Positions 47,401 through 60,399 of a stretch of DNA of 64,000 nt are shown here, in pieces. The notes beneath the pieces were generated by a model that ran no database searches, was not told the DNA's origin, and worked only from the letters and a program-made list of their open reading frames with translations. Both the position numbers and the translations under genes were made by a program. Position 1 is the first letter of the stretch. The number at the start of each line of letters is the position of its first letter. The DNA is from Pisolithus tinctorius (taxonomy: Eukaryota > Basidiomycota > Agaricomycetes > Boletales > Pisolithaceae), in contig JANFAH010000007.1 in the NCBI GenBank assembly GCA_024663395.1, positions 1 through 64,000 of the forward strand. The letters are read 5' to 3'.

Positions 47401-49049
47401 TTTCCGAGGACAGCCCAACCATTCACTAGGCTCTATGGATTGCGTTCAACCTCAAATGGAGATCCCACGTGATAATGGACTTGAGGAAGCACTAGCAGTG
47501 TTGGAGACCACGACAGGCACGAAAGCGCTATGTCGACTTCGTAAGGCTTCTCTGGTCGCGCTTTGTGTTGCGAGGCTTGGCAAGAGTGAGAGTGCCTGCG
47601 AAACAAGTGATCGTCCGTCTTACGATGGACTTTCTAAGTTCGAATTGGCCGGGATGTTGGACGATTGGGTATGTCTGTGGCGCCTCATCCTCACGAACTG
47701 AGCACTCACAGTATTTTGTCGTTGGACGGTCTCAGCGAAAAAAGACAGGCATTGTGGACGAGGACGGTCGTTTGGTGGAGACACACGCACCGAAGGCAAG
47801 CAAGCGCCAGCAACAAAGGAAAGCTAAGAAGACGAGAGTACTCGGCCGCACCACCCTGGCCTCCATTTGGGAGGATATGGATGGCTTATCTCTCCCTTCC
47901 TGGGTCGCCCCTGTGTCACGAGGAGTCGGGAGTGCTCGGAATGGAAAACTGTCTGCTGATCAATATCGAACTCTGTTTACGATTAACCTTCCATTCACCC
48001 TCGGTCGCCTCTGGGGGACGAAAGATCCGCATTCCGTCGAGTACAAGATGTTTGCCAACTTCATGGACTTAGTCTCAGCAACCAGGTTAGTTATGATGCG
48101 TACCATGACGCCTGACCGCATATCCAAGTATCAATCCTATATGAAGCGGTACTTGCAGACGCTACTGGATCTCTATCCAGGTCTTTGCCTCTCGCCTACC
48201 CACCACATCTGTCTTCATCTTGCAGAACTCCTTGAGGATTTCGGCCCGGTTCATGCTTGGAGGTGCTTTCCATTTGAAAGGTATAATGGGATGCTTCAGA
48301 AGATCCCAACTAATGGAAAACATGGTAAGCACGCAGTACAGTTTTACTGGATTATAAGGCTAAAACCACATGATAGGCGAAATGGAGCAGACTATGCTGC
48401 GCCGTTTCTGCATGGGTCAACATCTGCAGGGCTTTGTTATCTTCCAAGTCCATGCCTCACGAGGCAACGAGTCTGCTTCTCGACTTCGATCATATCTTTC
48501 AGACCAATATGCAGGGGAACTTTATTCAATGATATGTTGTCAGTTTGACGGATCGTTGGATGAAGTGGAGCAGGGTGCAAATTGCAGCGAGTTGGATCTC
48601 AAACCGTTGGATCAGGATGACTGCCGCCTCCTCAACGAATGGCTCTTAAGACACGCAAGCGACTACGACGCGACCAAAGGTGTTAGGCCCTATGCCTATC
48701 CTCGCCAGTCTATTAGTTGGCGTGGAGAGTCGTTTTCAGTGGAATCCAAGTCTCCCCCCAACAGCCATGTCATCTTCCAGGTCGATGGTGGGCTCGCAGC
48801 CGGAATAATTCGGCTGTATTTTCTACCATGCAAGAACGACAACTAGTGGGCAGAAGGCAGCGCAGACGTTCTTTATCGTGGCTCGATATGCTGAATTATC
48901 AGAAGAGTTCGTACTTGCCAACGTATATGCTGGCCTTCCCAGATGCGGGAATATATTGCGTCTCCACGAGCACTCTTCCTGACGCATTGCTGATAACTAG
49001 CACTGGATATAGTGTGCCACTTCGCCTCTGCAAAAATACCCATAAATGA
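44421..49049 (+). CDS. Tnp2-type (CACTA/EnSpm-like) transposase
   Basis: Spliced plus-strand gene. The N-terminus carries a Cys cluster (FHCLCWQC) then HPVTGHSVRGRHLGRKEYAA, as in basidiomycete Tnp2 proteins. A long acidic linker follows, and then the transposase domain: YPPTRLYVYHNFKEWLGR, YIFSLNMDGFNPF, GAIYMICLNLPPEIRYKAEN, LAGIIPG, YEPSLHQINHLLRPLVDDLL, CALVPLVCDLPAARQMAGYA, CCSYCRMRLQD and KFVVLDSMHTFLL. The 3' exons include FTLGRLWGTKDPHSVEYKMF, HICLHLAELLEDFGPVHAWR and CFPFERYNGMLQKIPTNGKH, then MEQTMLRRFC after an intron, ending near 49,049. These blocks match Transposase_21 (Tnp2) proteins of CACTA elements. There are a few frame changes (for example near 45,640 and 46,035), some of them introns, so activity is uncertain. 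Confidence 0.8.
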
Positions 49050-49416
49050 AGGGGGGGGGGATATATTGTATGTACAATCCCTGGATAAGGTAGGCATCAC
49101 ATTTGTCACGTTGATCCCGTGAGCCGATCTCCAGAACTGGTTCTTTCCAGGATTGATATAATTCTGGTCGACGGTTAGCTGTCCCCTGCACAAGGTTGCG
49201 TAGTTATGATGCATTATTATTACGACCAAGAGAATTGGGATGTACTCAGGATGTAATTACTCTAGTTACCTCAATACATTGCAAGCCATACTCAGTATTC
49301 ACGCATCCCTACTGTTGTGAATGAACTGTTCCATCCGTGATAAAGCAAGGCATTCATCTGAAGAGAACACCTCTTGCATGTCCTGTGCAATGACATCCAT
49401 GCCATCCAAGAACCTC

Positions 49417-49860
49417 TCAAGGGCGAAGGCAGGTTACAGGTGCAGTCATTGCAGGCTTGCGGCACATCGGGCACTTGTTTTGTAACAGTGGGTCTCTACC
49501 CGCCCCATATGCGAAGTGACTCTGCAAACATGAGCAGCAGTATGTATGTCCACAATCAGCGCAGCCTACATAAGTCATTAACAGCCTTCGTGTTAACACT
49601 GTAAACTAACTCACACGACCGGTCTATGAAGAACTTCGCAGCATATACTGCAGGACATGCTGTTCTCCGCTAAAGTAACCACCTTGTGACTGTTACTGAT
49701 TTCGAATTTGCATAGAAAAGTAAGTTCTTACTCTATGTACAAACTCCTGGAAGTGTTTCTTGGCGGTAGCAAGCTCTATGCGCAATGCAGTGTTCGCATC
49801 CATCTGGGATCCATACTTTCAGGCTGCAAACATGCGACGAAAAGCGACGAGACGAACCAA
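49417..49860 (-). CDS. RING-finger protein, short
   Basis: Minus-strand exons give a short helical lead (ANTALRIELATAKKHFQEF), an intron, then SMSCSICCEVLHRPV, a second intron (GTGTGAGTT...TATGTAG) and GCADCGHTYCCSCLQ...CPMCRKP. The cysteine and histidine order C-x2-C, C-x-H-x2-C-x2-C, C-x2-C is that of a C3HC4 RING, so an E3 ubiquitin ligase role is likely. The frame stops at 49,417, soon after the last Cys pair. Upstream on the minus strand an acidic stretch (SGSEPEVENISIIGPLVRLV) may be a further exon. The gene sits between the Tnp2 element and the right arm. Confidence 0.65.
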
Positions 49861-50671
49861 TGGTCCAATGATTGAGATATTTTCAACTTCGGGCTCTGAT
49901 ACCGCTGACCAACAGGGAGGGATCACGACAAAATCACCATCATCACATTCCATGTTGATCGAGCCAAGTTAGTTGCCAAGGTGCCACAAAACTGAGTGCT
50001 GAAGATGTGAGGATACGAGGGGAGAAAGACACACAGAGTAGCCACACAAGAAAAATTGGCCTTTAAAACCAGTTCTAACCATGGTGAATATTCCATGAAT
50101 AAAGCATACCGGCGATCCCGCAGTTTCACCCAAGGAAAAAAGGTCATAAAGGCTCAAACTGAATGCACAAAAGATACGTACCAATACCAATTACTATGCC
50201 AACACAAAGAGCCACAGACATTGAAGGAATCCCATGAGGCAGAGCCTGCATGCCGCTTTGTGATAAAGCACATGAAGCAGTCCAATTTGTGTATTGGCAA
50301 CTATTCCAGTGTCGTCAATAGCAAAGGGACTAATAGCGGGGCGCCGCAGCGCGAAACTTGTGTACCGGCAGGAGTAACTTGGCACATAACTCACATTCCT
50401 TGCTACCCATGGAATATGTCGCTCGAAGAACTGGTCACAGCTGGATTGTCATGTAGATTCCATCATCCTGCTGCATGCAAGGTCACCCGTTGTTGGCTTT
50501 CTGTGCGGATCGGACACATAGACAAACAAGTCCCATTTTGGGTGTGTACCGTACATGAACAAACAAAAATCACCGCGACGGATAGAATACTGCTGATCGC
50601 TAGAACCTTGATGACAGTGTGCTACTTGAAGCTCAAAGCAGCAGGTGCCCGGGGGCAACGACGCCACCTTG
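49861..50671. other. Stretch between RING gene and right arm, no confident gene
   Basis: A 217-codon plus-strand frame overlaps the arm edge (50,056-50,709) but has no domain. Minus-strand frames of similar length are also open, one with a hydrophobic segment (CRLCLMGFLQCLWLFVLA). Neither can be favoured. The arm begins at 50,672 in the middle of these frames. Confidence 0.35.
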
Positions 50672-50879
50672 TGCTACCCGGTATGTTTCCAATACCTTGT
50701 TGGGATTGACAGAGTTGGAGGAGGCCTTGGAGGTACTGAGATCATTGGTGGTGGGAGCCGATCTGATTGATGAAGTGCCAATGGAGGTTTTCATCAGTGC
50801 ATTGACGAAGGGAATGGAGAGGCTCCATCAGGCTGGCGGTGGAGGAACTCGTGTCCTCACCCCTGTGCTAACAACGTAA
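50672..50879 (+). pseudogene. 3' end of the helical membrane-protein gene, truncated at the arm edge
   Basis: Encodes only YVSNTLLGLTELEEALEVLR, then GADLIDEVPMEVFISALTKG through GTRVLTPVLTT. The rest of the gene is absent because the arm starts within its coding sequence. A one-base deletion relative to the left copy (GACAGAGTTGG against GACAGGAGTTGG) makes this tail one continuous frame, which may reflect loss of the splice acceptor or correction of a left-copy error. Confidence 0.8.
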
Positions 50880-51163
50880 CTACATTTTCGTGACTTCTGT
50901 GCTTTGAACAAAAAATATCCACTCCATGTACCATGTCTTACCTTCTAAACTGTTTTTGCAAAATAAAGTTGTTATGTTTTGTTACATGCTCAGACCTCGA
51001 ATAGCTGCTTGTCGGTCTACAGGTTTACTGGTGGGAGTTATTGCTCGAAGAACTTACTTAACCCATACTCGGGTCGGTCGTCTGTGCTGCATCGCTCGCT
51101 CTATCTGTCGGTTTCGACAATGTTTCAAGGCAAGAATGGCCTCCTCCGGTCGTTGAGTCTCGA

Positions 51164-51789
51164 ATGTCACTCATGCCACGCTTAGGAAATCCTCTGCTTC
51201 ACCTACCGGATCCGGTCAAGTTCCTTGTCAATGTCAATGGTGAACGCGAGTGGGGCAGCTGGATGGAGAAGGGTGGTGTAGGGGTGTTTGAGAGTGCCTG
51301 GCTTTATCTTGCACGGTGGGCGCGAATAGCCTTTTCGTTTGAGAAACTTTCGTTCATTGACTAAATTATGTGTTTATTCTCTGCCCAAGACTTAGATAGC
51401 AAGTTAGCAGGCATTCCTTTGAGCAAACACCCTTGCCATACCCCCGCCACCACGAGACTCAGCATCGAGAACTTCAAGTGCCCGATTTCAGACGAAACGT
51501 GTCCACAGCACCGCCGCCGCAACGTCTGCACTGTCGACACCAACACACATCGCCCATTATATGCAGACCCGCTCCTCCCTCCTGTTATTTGTCACGACAC
51601 CTGCCCTTTGCCATGCTTTCCATGCAGCCTTTGGTTTACCTCATCCAGCTTCGCACGAAGGGTGTAGTGGTCCTGTACGTGAACCTCCGATTATCGCCAG
51701 ATGATTCTAACTATCCTCGGGATGATGTGCCAGCCACCATACCGACGACATATTTTGGGGCTAGCTACAGAGGTCGATTACGCTGTTAA
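51164..51789 (+). CDS. Cys-rich uncharacterised gene B, right copy
   Basis: Same exons as the left copy at 26,019-26,643: LHLPDPVKFLVNVNGEREWG, WLYLARWARIAFSFEKL, then the Cys-rich exon with ISDETCPQHRRRNVCTVDTN and DTCPLPCFPC. An extra T near 51,350 changes the end of the first exon (FEKLSFID, stop). One Cys of the left copy is Arg here (HRRRN against HRRCN), from a CGT/TGT difference at a CpG. Confidence 0.45.
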
Positions 51790-51922
51790 GTACTGCACTT
51801 TCTTCACAGGCCGTTTTCACGACAGTTGGCGAGTATCTCTCTACTAGGTTAGCCTCAGCTGGTTTTCGCTCTCTTGTTAGTCTGACACGCATTTGTTTGT
51901 TGATCAAGATCAACCTGCATTG

Positions 51923-54845
51923 ATGCCTCGAAAGTTGTCACTGTCCAACATGCAGGGTAGTTCATTGGCCTCCCCTCGTGAGGCACTTTCTTCCCCGCAC
52001 AATAGAATGGGTACATTTGGTTCTGGTTTCGACGGCGTTCTCAATAACGGGGATTCTTGGTCGAGGAGACGTCCTTCTGCGAGTCTCGTTGGAACAGCCG
52101 GTACTCCAGCACGGCCGGAGGGCAAAGATGTGGAGTCGAGGCATTCAAACACCAAAGAAGAGGAGGTTTATGTTCCCTTGGACGTTGATGAAGGTGACCT
52201 CACCGGGAACAAACCAACAACTCCCGTCAGCCAGTCCAGATCGGTCTCGGGCGGTGTCTGCAGATGATAGTCAGCCATCCACATCTATTGGCACTTCTGT
52301 TGTCCAGGGTGTTGCTGATATGAACTTGGGAGAACCAAACAATTTGGATATGAGCCTGCAAATCACAACGGCTACTAGCGCTCCGGTAACTGGATCCTCA
52401 GGGTCAAGTGCAAGGTCTGTCTGACCCTTGGAAAGTGTTCGATGCTCTTACCCTCATCTTGTAGGTCCATTCCGCGCTGATGTTATGCAGAAGTAGTTTG
52501 ATGAAGGTTACTTTACCCCCGAGTTACTCATGAAACGCACATATTTGGACGTCGAATGGATTCCTGTTGCAGCTCTTGAGCTGACGCTCTAACGGAGGAA
52601 AAGTCTTTCTTTCACAGCCACTCTCAGTTCCTGGTTCACCGGGATTGACTCTCCGCACGGAGTCACCTCACTGGCTACTCTCCCGCCCATGAACATAGCA
52701 CCTTTGATGGTCATCAACCTGTACCACAACGGGCAGTACGAAGCACGCCCTTGGATCCGTCATACCTCAGTAATGCCTCTCCTTCAGACTCTCCGTCCTC
52801 ATCCTTGGGAGCTGCCACATTTGGTGATGGCTCGCCAGACCCAACAGTATTTGGCAGTAGAGGCGGAGGTAGTGCATACTCCGGTGACAGGGTACCGTTC
52901 AGTAACAGGACACCTGGCAGGGCTACTTCGCTTGATACATTTGGCCAGTTACAACGAAGGAACACCGTGGTCGGCAGGTCTCAGCCCAATGAACCAGGGC
53001 TTCAGCACGAATGAACGACATCCTTTCACCGATGGCTATAGCAGCATAACCTCGAATATGATAGGTCCCAATATTCCCGTGACCCAAGTCCATGGATTCA
53101 ACCAGGAGCCGTCCAACGATGCACCGTACAACAACATGGGCGGCCTCGGCGGTCACCAACACCCTCCATTCGCAAAACAGGTTATTGAGGCCAATGGAAT
53201 AATGTTTAGTAATGGCATGATTAATGGTCTCAGCGAAATCGCAGTACAATTCTCCGACTCAGGTCCCAGTACTCCCAGCCGTCTGCCTCATTCCCACCCT
53301 CTGCACAACATCAGGCTGTGTCACCCTTTGGAGAGGCGTTGACGCAGCCCTCAGTATCCCCTCACGTATCTCACCTCCCGACCTCTGCCGTACAAGCTAA
53401 TAGTGGTACATCACCCTGGCCTGACCCATCTCCTGTCTGCCGTACGAGAACAGTTGACACCTCTGCTACCTCATCACCGGCTGTGATGTCGGCTCAAGCT
53501 CAGCAAGGATTTAACTGGGCTCGACCGATTCAGCCTCCTCAGGCCGTACCTCAACTGAAGGACCCATCTCCTTGGCTGACGGCGTCTTTGGGGGGTACCG
53601 ATGACAGATGGAAAGAGATCCCTGATGGGCAAGGCGCAGAGGATGTTTTCGTTGCTGGTTCTCCTATTGATGGAGGAGTCCCTACTCCTCCTGTCCCGCA
53701 GACACCGGCGGATGAGCTTCCAGTAGCGTCCGCAGCTCCAATACCAGCGTCTCAACCGGTCCCCCCCAGTAGCGATCCCCAAGTGACAAGCAAACCTAGC
53801 CGTAAGTCAACAGCACATGACGCTCATGCATCAGTTACTGTGCCAAAGGGTACACCAGCAAGCGTTGTCAAGGGTCCATCTCCTGTTCCTACAATCTCCC
53901 CGCCTGCACCGAAATCTGTGTGGTCCACTGCGGACGAGGAGAGGAAGGTGAAACCTACTGCGACAATGAGTTTTCGCGAGATTCAGGAGGCAGAGGCGAA
54001 GATGACAGAGGCACGTAAGGCTTCTGAGAAGGAGCAAGAACGCGCCTGCAGTAACATCGCAACTTCTCTCGTTGCTTCCGATTCCGAAGACAGCCCAGCC
54101 GTTTACTGCATCCTGGGGATTGCTGACATCCCAAGCGGGAGGAAGAAATACCGCAGCACCGAAGGAGCCCCCGACGCCTGTTACCCCCAGTGCGCCTGTT
54201 TGGATGACCACTGCACCAACCGCTACCATAAAGAAGTCGATGAAGGAGATCCAAGAGGAAGAGGAGAGGATGAAGAAGGTAATAGTGAGAGAGAGCGTGG
54301 CGTCCGCCGCTGCCCGCCGGCCTTACGCTGAGACTACCTTCAAGGTTGGTGTTAATTCGTCTTGTCAGTTTCTCTGTTGCTGATACAGTACTACACTAGA
54401 CTGCGCCTAGTGCACAGAATACTGGCAGCGGTGCATGGTCAACTATTGGGGCAAACAGTAAACCAGCCACGCCTGTGGCTGCTCCCCCGCGACCCGCAGG
54501 CGACTACTGCCTGGCTCAACAGTTGCTGTAGGACCTCCGGCTACAGTACCTCGACAACATGGTGCCGCTACGCGACCGGGAACAGTCGGTGGCTACGCTG
54601 GCACCTACTAAACCCGCTGCAACACCACGTGTGGAGGATTCTCCTGTTACTCCATCGCATGAATTCTTGAAATGGCTGAGTGATTCATTGAAGGGCTTAA
54701 ATAGCTCCGTCAATTGTGAGTGATGTTGTCGGCACTGATTCTAGCTAACTTGTCTCTGAACCCACTTGCAGTGGAAGAGATCACTTCGATGCTTTTCTCG
54801 TTCCCGCTCGACCTGGACCCTGTCAACGATCGAGATTATTTCTGA
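51923..54845 (+). pseudogene. GYF-domain protein gene lacking its N-terminus, right copy
   Basis: Right-arm counterpart of 22,970-25,885. It begins MPRKLSLSNMQGSSLASPRE and here runs on correctly through SSPHNRMGTFGSGFDGVLNN because this copy lacks the extra T found on the left. It shares the TAG in the GYF core. The long disordered region, one 563-codon frame on the left, is broken here by single-base insertions between C and G at 52,947, 53,261 and 54,092, plus others at 52,582, 52,672, about 54,500, 54,515, 54,585 and 54,755. The tail is shifted by T at 54,821. It is non-functional as assembled. Confidence 0.75.
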
Positions 54846-55179
54846 CCTTATCTATGCCAACAGCACGACGCTTGAAAACGTTAATCAGTGCACAACGATT
54901 GTTACAATCACGAATTAAAGGACGATCGATGGCTGCTACCATCTGAGGTTTTGGCGCAGGATGACGATCCTCCACTCATATCGGGCCGGGCGCTCCGATT
55001 GACTCATTTCTGGACCCAGGTCTGCTGATAATTATTTCGGGAGGACCCGCTGTCACTGTCATGTTAGTCACAAAGCCAACATAGTCTCTTTGTTCTGTGC
55101 TCCGCCACTGACGAAGTATCTTGTAGGGGGTTATTGGCGATGATTTTGCATCCATCTTTCAACTTCCCATCAGCTCTAC

Positions 55180-58100
55180 ATGCAGTCCACTCTCGTGAAT
55201 AACATTTTACACTATACTCCGTGGCGTAGGCGCACATTTGAGCCGTACAAGCTTGCTCAACAAGTCCGAAAGGAGAGAACTTTGCGACGTCTTGAGCTGT
55301 CAGAGGTTCCCGATGCAATTCTAGCAGGCGATCCAAGTTCTATGGACGGGGCAGATACCGAGCCACTTACTTCTGAGGTGCCCGACTGCAACCTCAGCAG
55401 ATGATCCAAGTCCCGTGGACTGAGGCGAATACTGAGCCACCTACTTCGGAAGTGCCTGGCACAACTCCAGTGGATAATCCAAGTCCCATGGACGAGGCGG
55501 ATACTGAGCCACCTACTTCAGAGGTGCCCGGCGTAACTCTAGGAGACAATCCAATCTCTGTGGATGGGGCAGATACCAAGCCATTCACCTCTTCACGACA
55601 TGATGCCCTTAGCGGCGTTGGTGCACCTGTTCGGACTGCACCATGGACATATCAAGGTATGTAGTGTTTGGCCGCTTCAGGTGTGGCCGTCTTATCTTTG
55701 CTGATTCGTTCTGTTATAGGAAACTAGTTCTCGTCTAGGCTCTACTGTCGAGCGGCCCAGATTTCCTACCCCGCCACTGCATTCTATGTCCAAGAGGCCC
55801 AGGTCTCCTACCCCACCAATTGGACTTAATGGTATGGCAAAACGTATGACCAGTTCCCACCCCATGAAGAAGATGAAGACCAGCCATACTGTTTCTGGCA
55901 CGAGCTCTCATGGACCCATAGCGAAACCCCATACTGTGAAGGGGCCTAGGTTAAGATTAGAACAGGATTCCATTCGTACTGCACAGGATACTGGAATGGA
56001 TAATTCCAATTGCACCGAGAGCATGGTACGTCGTTCCAGACGACAGGCCACCTTGCCAATACATTTATGTATTTTTTTATTCGTATAATAGGATTCTTCG
56101 GCCCAACTTCGGGAAGTTGACATGGAGGGGAGCCAAGCCATCCGTACCTTCACTTTCAGATTTCCGATGCCCCGAGAGATATTCATGGGTGCAATGGCAA
56201 CACTACGTTTAGCTGGCCAAGGACGAACTCACGGAGCCAACACAAGTCCTCACGGTGAACACATTCCCGATCTGAACGACAGGCCCTCTGGAAGCCTGCA
56301 GCAAGATGCTGGGTCTAATGCTCAACGGAATGAATCTACCTCCAACGATATTGTCATACCTATGTTGTCCCCTGAGGCACCACAAGACTTGAATGATCGA
56401 TTCTCATCCATCTCATTGACGCCTGGGCCTCTCCCACTCCCCTGCCCGTCGCCGCCCAGTTCGTTGCTCCTGACTTTTACGGACCAGGATCAATTGCAAC
56501 CTCTGGAGGAGAGAATTCTGCATATGCAGATTGCACGGTCTGTACATCACCCAGGGCCTCCCAACTCGCCGGGTGAGGACGGCGGACCCGGTCCAGTGTC
56601 TAGTATTCTACGAAACCAGCATTACCCCATTTCCGATGACGGCAGGGCACCTCATCCTCATAATGAACTCGATCCCGACCCAAATGATGGACCCTCTGGA
56701 AGGCTGCCGCATGACGTCGGGTCTAATGCGCAACGGAACGAATCTACCTCCAACCGTAATGTCGTGCCTCCGTTGATTTCTGAGGCACCGCCAGACATGA
56801 ATGGTCAATTCTCATCCATCTCATCAACGCCTGGCCATCATCTGCTTCCCTGCCTGTCGCTTCCCAGTTCATCGCTCCTGACTTCTACAGACCAACTACC
56901 TCCAGCGGAGAGAACTTCCCCACAGTCTGTATGTCACCCATGATTCGGTGAGGATGGTATACCCGGTTTGACGTCTAGAACTCCACGAAATCAGTACTAC
57001 CCTGTTTTCGATGGCAGCCAAGCGTCCAGCATGCCCACACCTGCTACCATGCATGAAAACTGCCCAACACCGTCGATGCATGATTTTTTGGTTTCTGCTC
57101 GCGTGAACGAATTGGCTCGGTCAGACGCTGGCATTGCTGGTGTGGAGCTGGACAACGATCATTGGCAAGATGATGCCCTTGCACCTACGACAATAGCGCA
57201 TCCTTCGATGACTCCATCATTGCTGGCTTGCGATCACCTGTCATCACCTGTTGCGACTGTGACCATAGACTCGCTACCAGGTCTTGTCGCCAATAGACCT
57301 GAGTTCCCACCGGATAATTTGGTTTCACATCCTGGTACTGTCTATTGGCTTTTTGCTGCTGCTTGTTGCTGACAACTTACAAGTGCCTGATTTTCATTAT
57401 GATTGCATGGATAATGTCAACGTCGAAGATGGTGATGAAGGTTATGGTATGGTAGCTACAGACCAATCCCGAGTGCCTGGTTTCCACGACGACGATGCTG
57501 GGCTTGCCGATTCTAGCAGAAATCCCGATGTGAGCCAGCGATCCCCGGGATGGCAGGATACTTGCCCTATAAAATCAGGGCCTTATGGGAGTGACATCCA
57601 CAATCGAAAGGAGAGCGGTGGAGGACCTTCCCCATCTCCTCAACCTGGTACTGTGTCTATTGACCCGTTGCCACTGTTTTCTACTGACGAATTCCAAGTA
57701 GCCGATTTCCATGACAAGTGTGTAATGGAATATGGAGATGTTGAACATAACGATGAAGGGTATGGTTCAGCAGCTGCTGACGAGTCCCAAGTGCCCGGTT
57801 CCCACGATGACCATGCCATGGAATGCGGACATAACGATGTTGATACCGAAGATTACGATGAAGATTGGAGAGGCTATGTGGCAGACTGCGATGGTGAAGA
57901 TGAGCCCGTCGGTTTTAGCGGGCATACATCGGAGAACCCAGGTGTAAGCCAGGGATTTGCAGGACAGCAGCCTTCAGATAAGGCAAGTAATAGGTGTATG
58001 GTATGATCTCGCCCCAACATTCCTTCCTCATAACATGTACTGAAGTAGCTGTACGCAGGACGTGGCTCTCGAGCAGCTCTTGGGAGGCGACCAGGTCTGT

Positions 58101-59411
58101 ACTGCTGTACGAAGCTATGCTGCATATGTTCATGAATTTTCAGAACCAGTCCGTGACAAAGGCAGATCTAATCGTACTCATGTCCGCAGTGCTAGACTTG
58201 CGTGATGCTATAGTGATGCAGGGAGCCATGGAAAAATCGTCTCCAGCCCCGAAAGGGCTATCTACGGTCACACCTGCCAACCCCACGCTTAACCCTGAGG
58301 AAGAGCAGGTGCCCAACTATGAACAAAAATACCGAGATGGTGTGACGCTCGTTTTACAGGTAGGTCTAGCACCCTGGGTGATGTATCTTGATACTAGGAT
58401 TAATGTCTTACAGGAGAACGTGCGGCAGCATGCAGTCCACCTACTAGGTCGAGGGAACAAGTGGCGTCCTTTTCCAATGGCGAGCGTCGCGTCATCACAA
58501 GAAACTGCACTATATGCTGCTACAGGGCATGGAGGGCCCACTGCTGAGGACTTCCGTTTGGACTTCCAAGGACCGCTTTCTTTGGACTGGAACAAACGTG
58601 CTACAGAAGTCTTTGCATCTCACTTCTTTGAATGTGGATGGTATGGTTCTCCAAACAAAAGCGCTATTAAGAAAGTCTTCCGGACTCACCTGCGCACCCT
58701 ACGTGCGCAGTACACGGATTTGCAAGCCGATAGTGACCCTGATGACGAGCAGCTGCAAATTAAGCGTGACGAAGAAAAGGAGAATGCAAGAGATCAGAGA
58801 CGCCGCTCGGTAAGATTTCTTCTGACATGGTGTAGGACTCTGCTGAATTCTGGCTGCCTTTCATAGCTGCGACATCGTCGGGCAAATGCTTGCTCGGCAC
58901 ATCTGGACCTTGCGCACTTTAAGCCCCTTTGGAAAACCCTGCCCCATGATGCAATGAGTGGCGACGAGTCCGACCACCTGCCTGGTTTGAAGCGATATGC
59001 CATTACACGACTGAACTAGCGCTCTCAGATGGCTACCGATTGGTTATGAGTGTTTGATCTTATTCATCTTTCCACCCGGTTCAATGCGAATGGCTGAGCC
59101 AAACGTGGTGCTTTCCCACATACGCGGGTCCCTTCACGCCGGGTGGAATCAGCAGGTGCGGCAGTCCCAGGCTTACCGAGCAACTTCTATGATAGTACCT
59201 GGCTCCTCAATCTGGATGACAATGATAAAGTCAGGCTCAACATACTTCCAGAGGTGGATTTATCACACACGGAGGCTGTTTTGAGGTAAGTTACAGTTCA
59301 TCCCCTCGCTTGTACTCCATGCGGAACATATCACACATTTCTAGGGTAGCGGAGAAATTCAAGGGCGTGAAAGGGAGGAAGCTTGCAAGTAGCGAGGTAC
59401 GCAGTTCTTAG
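55180..59411 (+). pseudogene. Gene C, right copy, with three nonsense codons in the conserved domain
   Basis: Counterpart of 18,401-22,634. Middle exons are better preserved than on the left: the Asp/Glu-rich frame runs unbroken to SNRCMV (57,284-58,006) and the next exon to SAVLDLRDAIVMQGAMEKSS, then GPTAEDFRLDFQGPLSLDWN. The conserved C-terminal exon, open on the left, carries three stops here: TAG 59,017 (Trp), TGA 59,047 (Arg) and TGA 59,095 (Arg). The Arg changes are C to T at CpG. The 24-residue repeats near the N-terminus hold two inserted T bases (55,387 and 55,421). Confidence 0.6.
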
Positions 59412-59674
59412 GCTTGGATCATTATCCTATTAGAAGGAACGCGTTCTGTGGTGTACTTGTGGATAGCTGTTACTACTTGCAGGCGTGTGCATGCTTGGCC
59501 CCTGGTACACGTCACCTCTCAATGTACTCGTGTCGAGCCTTAGCATTAGTAGATTGTTGTTCGTTGCTTAGTTTTCCTTCTCGTGCTATCATATCTGGCA
59601 GGCATGACTATGCAACATCTGATGCCAACGATGAATGCATGTTCTGATCACTCAAGATCGCTCACCCCGTTATT

Positions 59675-60399
59675 TTGTCGTTTCCAAGGATAATGTATGG
59701 TTCAACTATTCCTATCTTATTGCAACTGACCACCGAACCTGGTTTGATCGCAGAACCATTTCCGCTGTGTATATTATCCTGGTGGCTTCAACAGGCGACA
59801 TTTCCCTCATCTCTCCACAATTTCGCTTGCGACCACTCGAAGAGTTTCGTGAAACAGGCTACCATATGCGAGTTGGGGGGAACGATTGAGCTGTTCCATG
59901 CAGCGTTGGAACTACGTCCCCCTGGGCATCAACGTTGGTCTTCGTCGCTCCGTGAACTTGTTCTCTGTCTCTCAAATAGATATGAAAATCAAGGGGTATT
60001 ATACTCAGATGCGCAGGACTAGAGCTCTGTCTGCCAGGCCATCCTGACCATGGCATACCTCTTCACAACCTTGCTTGCGACCTCAGGAGGAGGTTTGCGA
60101 AAAAGGCTGCGATCCGCGACTTGGGGGGGGAGGTGAGTGACTTGCTCCGTCAAGCTTCAGAACGACATCCCCCTGGACATTCTGATCGGTTCTCAATGAT
60201 TGGTCCTGATTGGTCTTCATCCCTCCGTGAACTTGCTCTCTGTCTGTTCAATAGACATGCCAAGCTTCGGGTAGTCGATGGCTTGGAAGAAGAAGCCATC
60301 CCGCTTGGACGCACAGTGCTAGAGCTCTGTCCAACAGGACATCCCGATCGTGGCATATCTCTCCACCTTGCTCATGGCCTTTGGACGAAGTTTCAGTAA
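59675..60399 (+). pseudogene. TPR-repeat gene fragment, right copy
   Basis: Counterpart of the left TPR fragment: FACDHSKSFVKQATICEL, AALELRPPGHQRWSSSLREL, SERHPPGHSDRFS and VLELCPTGHPDRGISLHLAH. A lost C (about 60,007) and a shorter G run (about 60,123) change frames relative to the left copy. Continuing frames to about 60,600 (HVFLIRLCRWSIRPTSRADI) may be another degenerate repeat. Confidence 0.6.

Noticed and set aside
27137..50671. Extension of the arm homology into the core
   Set aside because: The WD40 gene at about 30-31.5 kb has no mirror partner at 46-48 kb, where the Tnp2 transposase lies; apart from the SYF2 fragments and a short phrase, no mirrored sequence was seen.
50056..50709. 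A 217-codon plus-strand frame crossing the right inner boundary
   Set aside because: No domain, mixed composition, crosses a rearrangement junction, and the opposite strand is equally open.
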